Part shown: one piece after another, positions 63,705 to 64,000 of the stretch
Layout of the letters: each line of letters opens with the position of its first letter
How positions within the stretch are numbered: position 1 is the first letter of the stretch
From: Nitrobacteraceae bacterium AZCC 2146
GTDB lineage: Bacteria > Pseudomonadota > Alphaproteobacteria > Rhizobiales > Xanthobacteraceae
Direction of reading: 5' to 3'
Assembly: GCA_036924855.1 (NCBI GenBank)
Contig: JBAGRP010000001.1
Coordinates: 2,294,001 to 2,358,000 of the forward strand
DNA length: 64,000 nucleotides
Translations under genes and position numbers: made by a program
Notes under the pieces: model-generated
Database searches by the model: none
What the model was told of the DNA's origin: nothing
Seen by the model: the letters and a program-made list of their open reading frames with translations, nothing else

Positions 63705-64000
63705 TCAGCTTCCCCGATAGGTCGCATAGCTCCACGGCGTCACCAGCAAGGGCACGTGGAGATGGCCTTCGGGGTCGGACACCGAAAACCGCAGCGGGAT
63801 CTGGTCGAGGAATGGCGGATCGGACATCGGCACGCCCTGCTCGGAAAAATAGCTGCCGACCTTGAAGGTCAGCTCATAGCGCCCGATCGGCACCGGGCGG
63901 CCGCCGATCAAAGGCACATCGGTGCGGCCATCCTGGTTGGTCACGGCGCGCGCGATGACGCGGCTGGCGCCCAAGTCTGACAGTTCCACCAGTTCGACCG
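63705..64000 (-). CDS. uraH: 5-hydroxyisourate hydrolase (transthyretin-like), 5' part outside window
   Basis: The visible 98 codons are the C-terminal part of a transthyretin-like protein that opens 5-hydroxyisourate to OHCU. Diagnostic features are the C-terminal tetrapeptide YRGS, HVPLLVTPWSYATYRGS, and TNQDGRTD followed by YELTFKVGSYF. The frame stays open to the window edge, so the start lies beyond 64000; a typical protein has 110-120 residues. It acts directly after urate oxidase and is read toward the ModA-like gene. Confidence 0.93.
   Translation of the reverse strand, partial: VELVELSDLGASRVIARAVTNQDGRTDVPLIGGRPVPIGRYELTFKVGSYFSEQGVPMSDPPFLDQIPLRFSVSDPEGHLHVPLLVTPWSYATYRGS

Overview
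This 64 kb stretch is GC-rich chromosomal DNA, packed with genes and with no phage, plasmid or transposase genes. Codon use, gene content and several palindromic intergenic repeats point to an alphaproteobacterium of the Bradyrhizobium/Rhodopseudomonas group (Nitrobacteraceae). That placement is inferred from similarity to known gene orders: a globin-flavoprotein-nitrate reductase operon, a dctA gene with a sigma-54 promoter, and a formamidase linked to a urea-type ABC transporter. No marker gene was available to test it.

Layout. 0.1-9.2 kb: thiD, a stand-alone Lrp ligand-binding (RAM) protein, a homodimeric 2-oxoacid dehydrogenase E1 divergent from an Lrp regulator, an MHYT-PAS-GGDEF-EAL protein, an EamA exporter and an aldo/keto reductase. 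9.4-20.6 kb: an amide-nitrogen locus with fmdB, formamidase fmdA and a five-gene urea/amide ABC transporter. Divergent from it is an unusual hybrid histidine kinase whose sensor half is an entire NCS1-type permease, followed by a LuxR-type response regulator. The shared intergenic region holds a nested 41-bp palindrome. 20.9-24.0 kb: a sugar-type ABC transporter without an ATPase. 24.1-32.1 kb: a nitrate assimilation operon (nrtA-nrtB-ATPase-globin-globin-flavoprotein-nitrate reductase). 32.5-40.5 kb: a hypothetical protein, an intradiol dioxygenase, a serine hydrolase, a LysR/GNAT/cysteine-hydrolase cluster, an XRE regulator and sigma-54-dependent dctA. 40.6-46.5 kb: a zinc alcohol dehydrogenase, an orphan form-II CoxL-like molybdoenzyme and a three-gene catabolic operon (carboxymuconolactone decarboxylase-like, hydroxyisobutyrate dehydrogenase-like, DapA-like).

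46.6-64.0 kb is a purine salvage and catabolism island: allantoate amidohydrolase-like, CDA-fold guanine deaminase-like, an outer-membrane beta-barrel protein, a BMP-type nucleoside ABC transporter, an 8-oxoguanine/guanine deaminase-like amidohydrolase, a two-gene xanthine-dehydrogenase-type enzyme, urate oxidase, an NCS2 purine permease, a ModA-like binding protein and the start-truncated 5-hydroxyisourate hydrolase at the window edge. Read together, these give uptake of nucleosides and purines, guanine to xanthine, xanthine to urate, urate to 5-hydroxyisourate and onward, and allantoate to ureidoglycolate plus ammonia. Allantoinase and OHCU decarboxylase are not in the window.

The unifying theme is scavenging nitrogen from amides/urea, nitrate and purines. 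Sigma-54-like promoter sequences precede dctA (perfect match) and, less perfectly, the xanthine dehydrogenase, purine permease and nrtA genes. The most novel-looking element is the permease/cysteine-rich/histidine-kinase fusion with its partner regulator and palindromic operator-like site.
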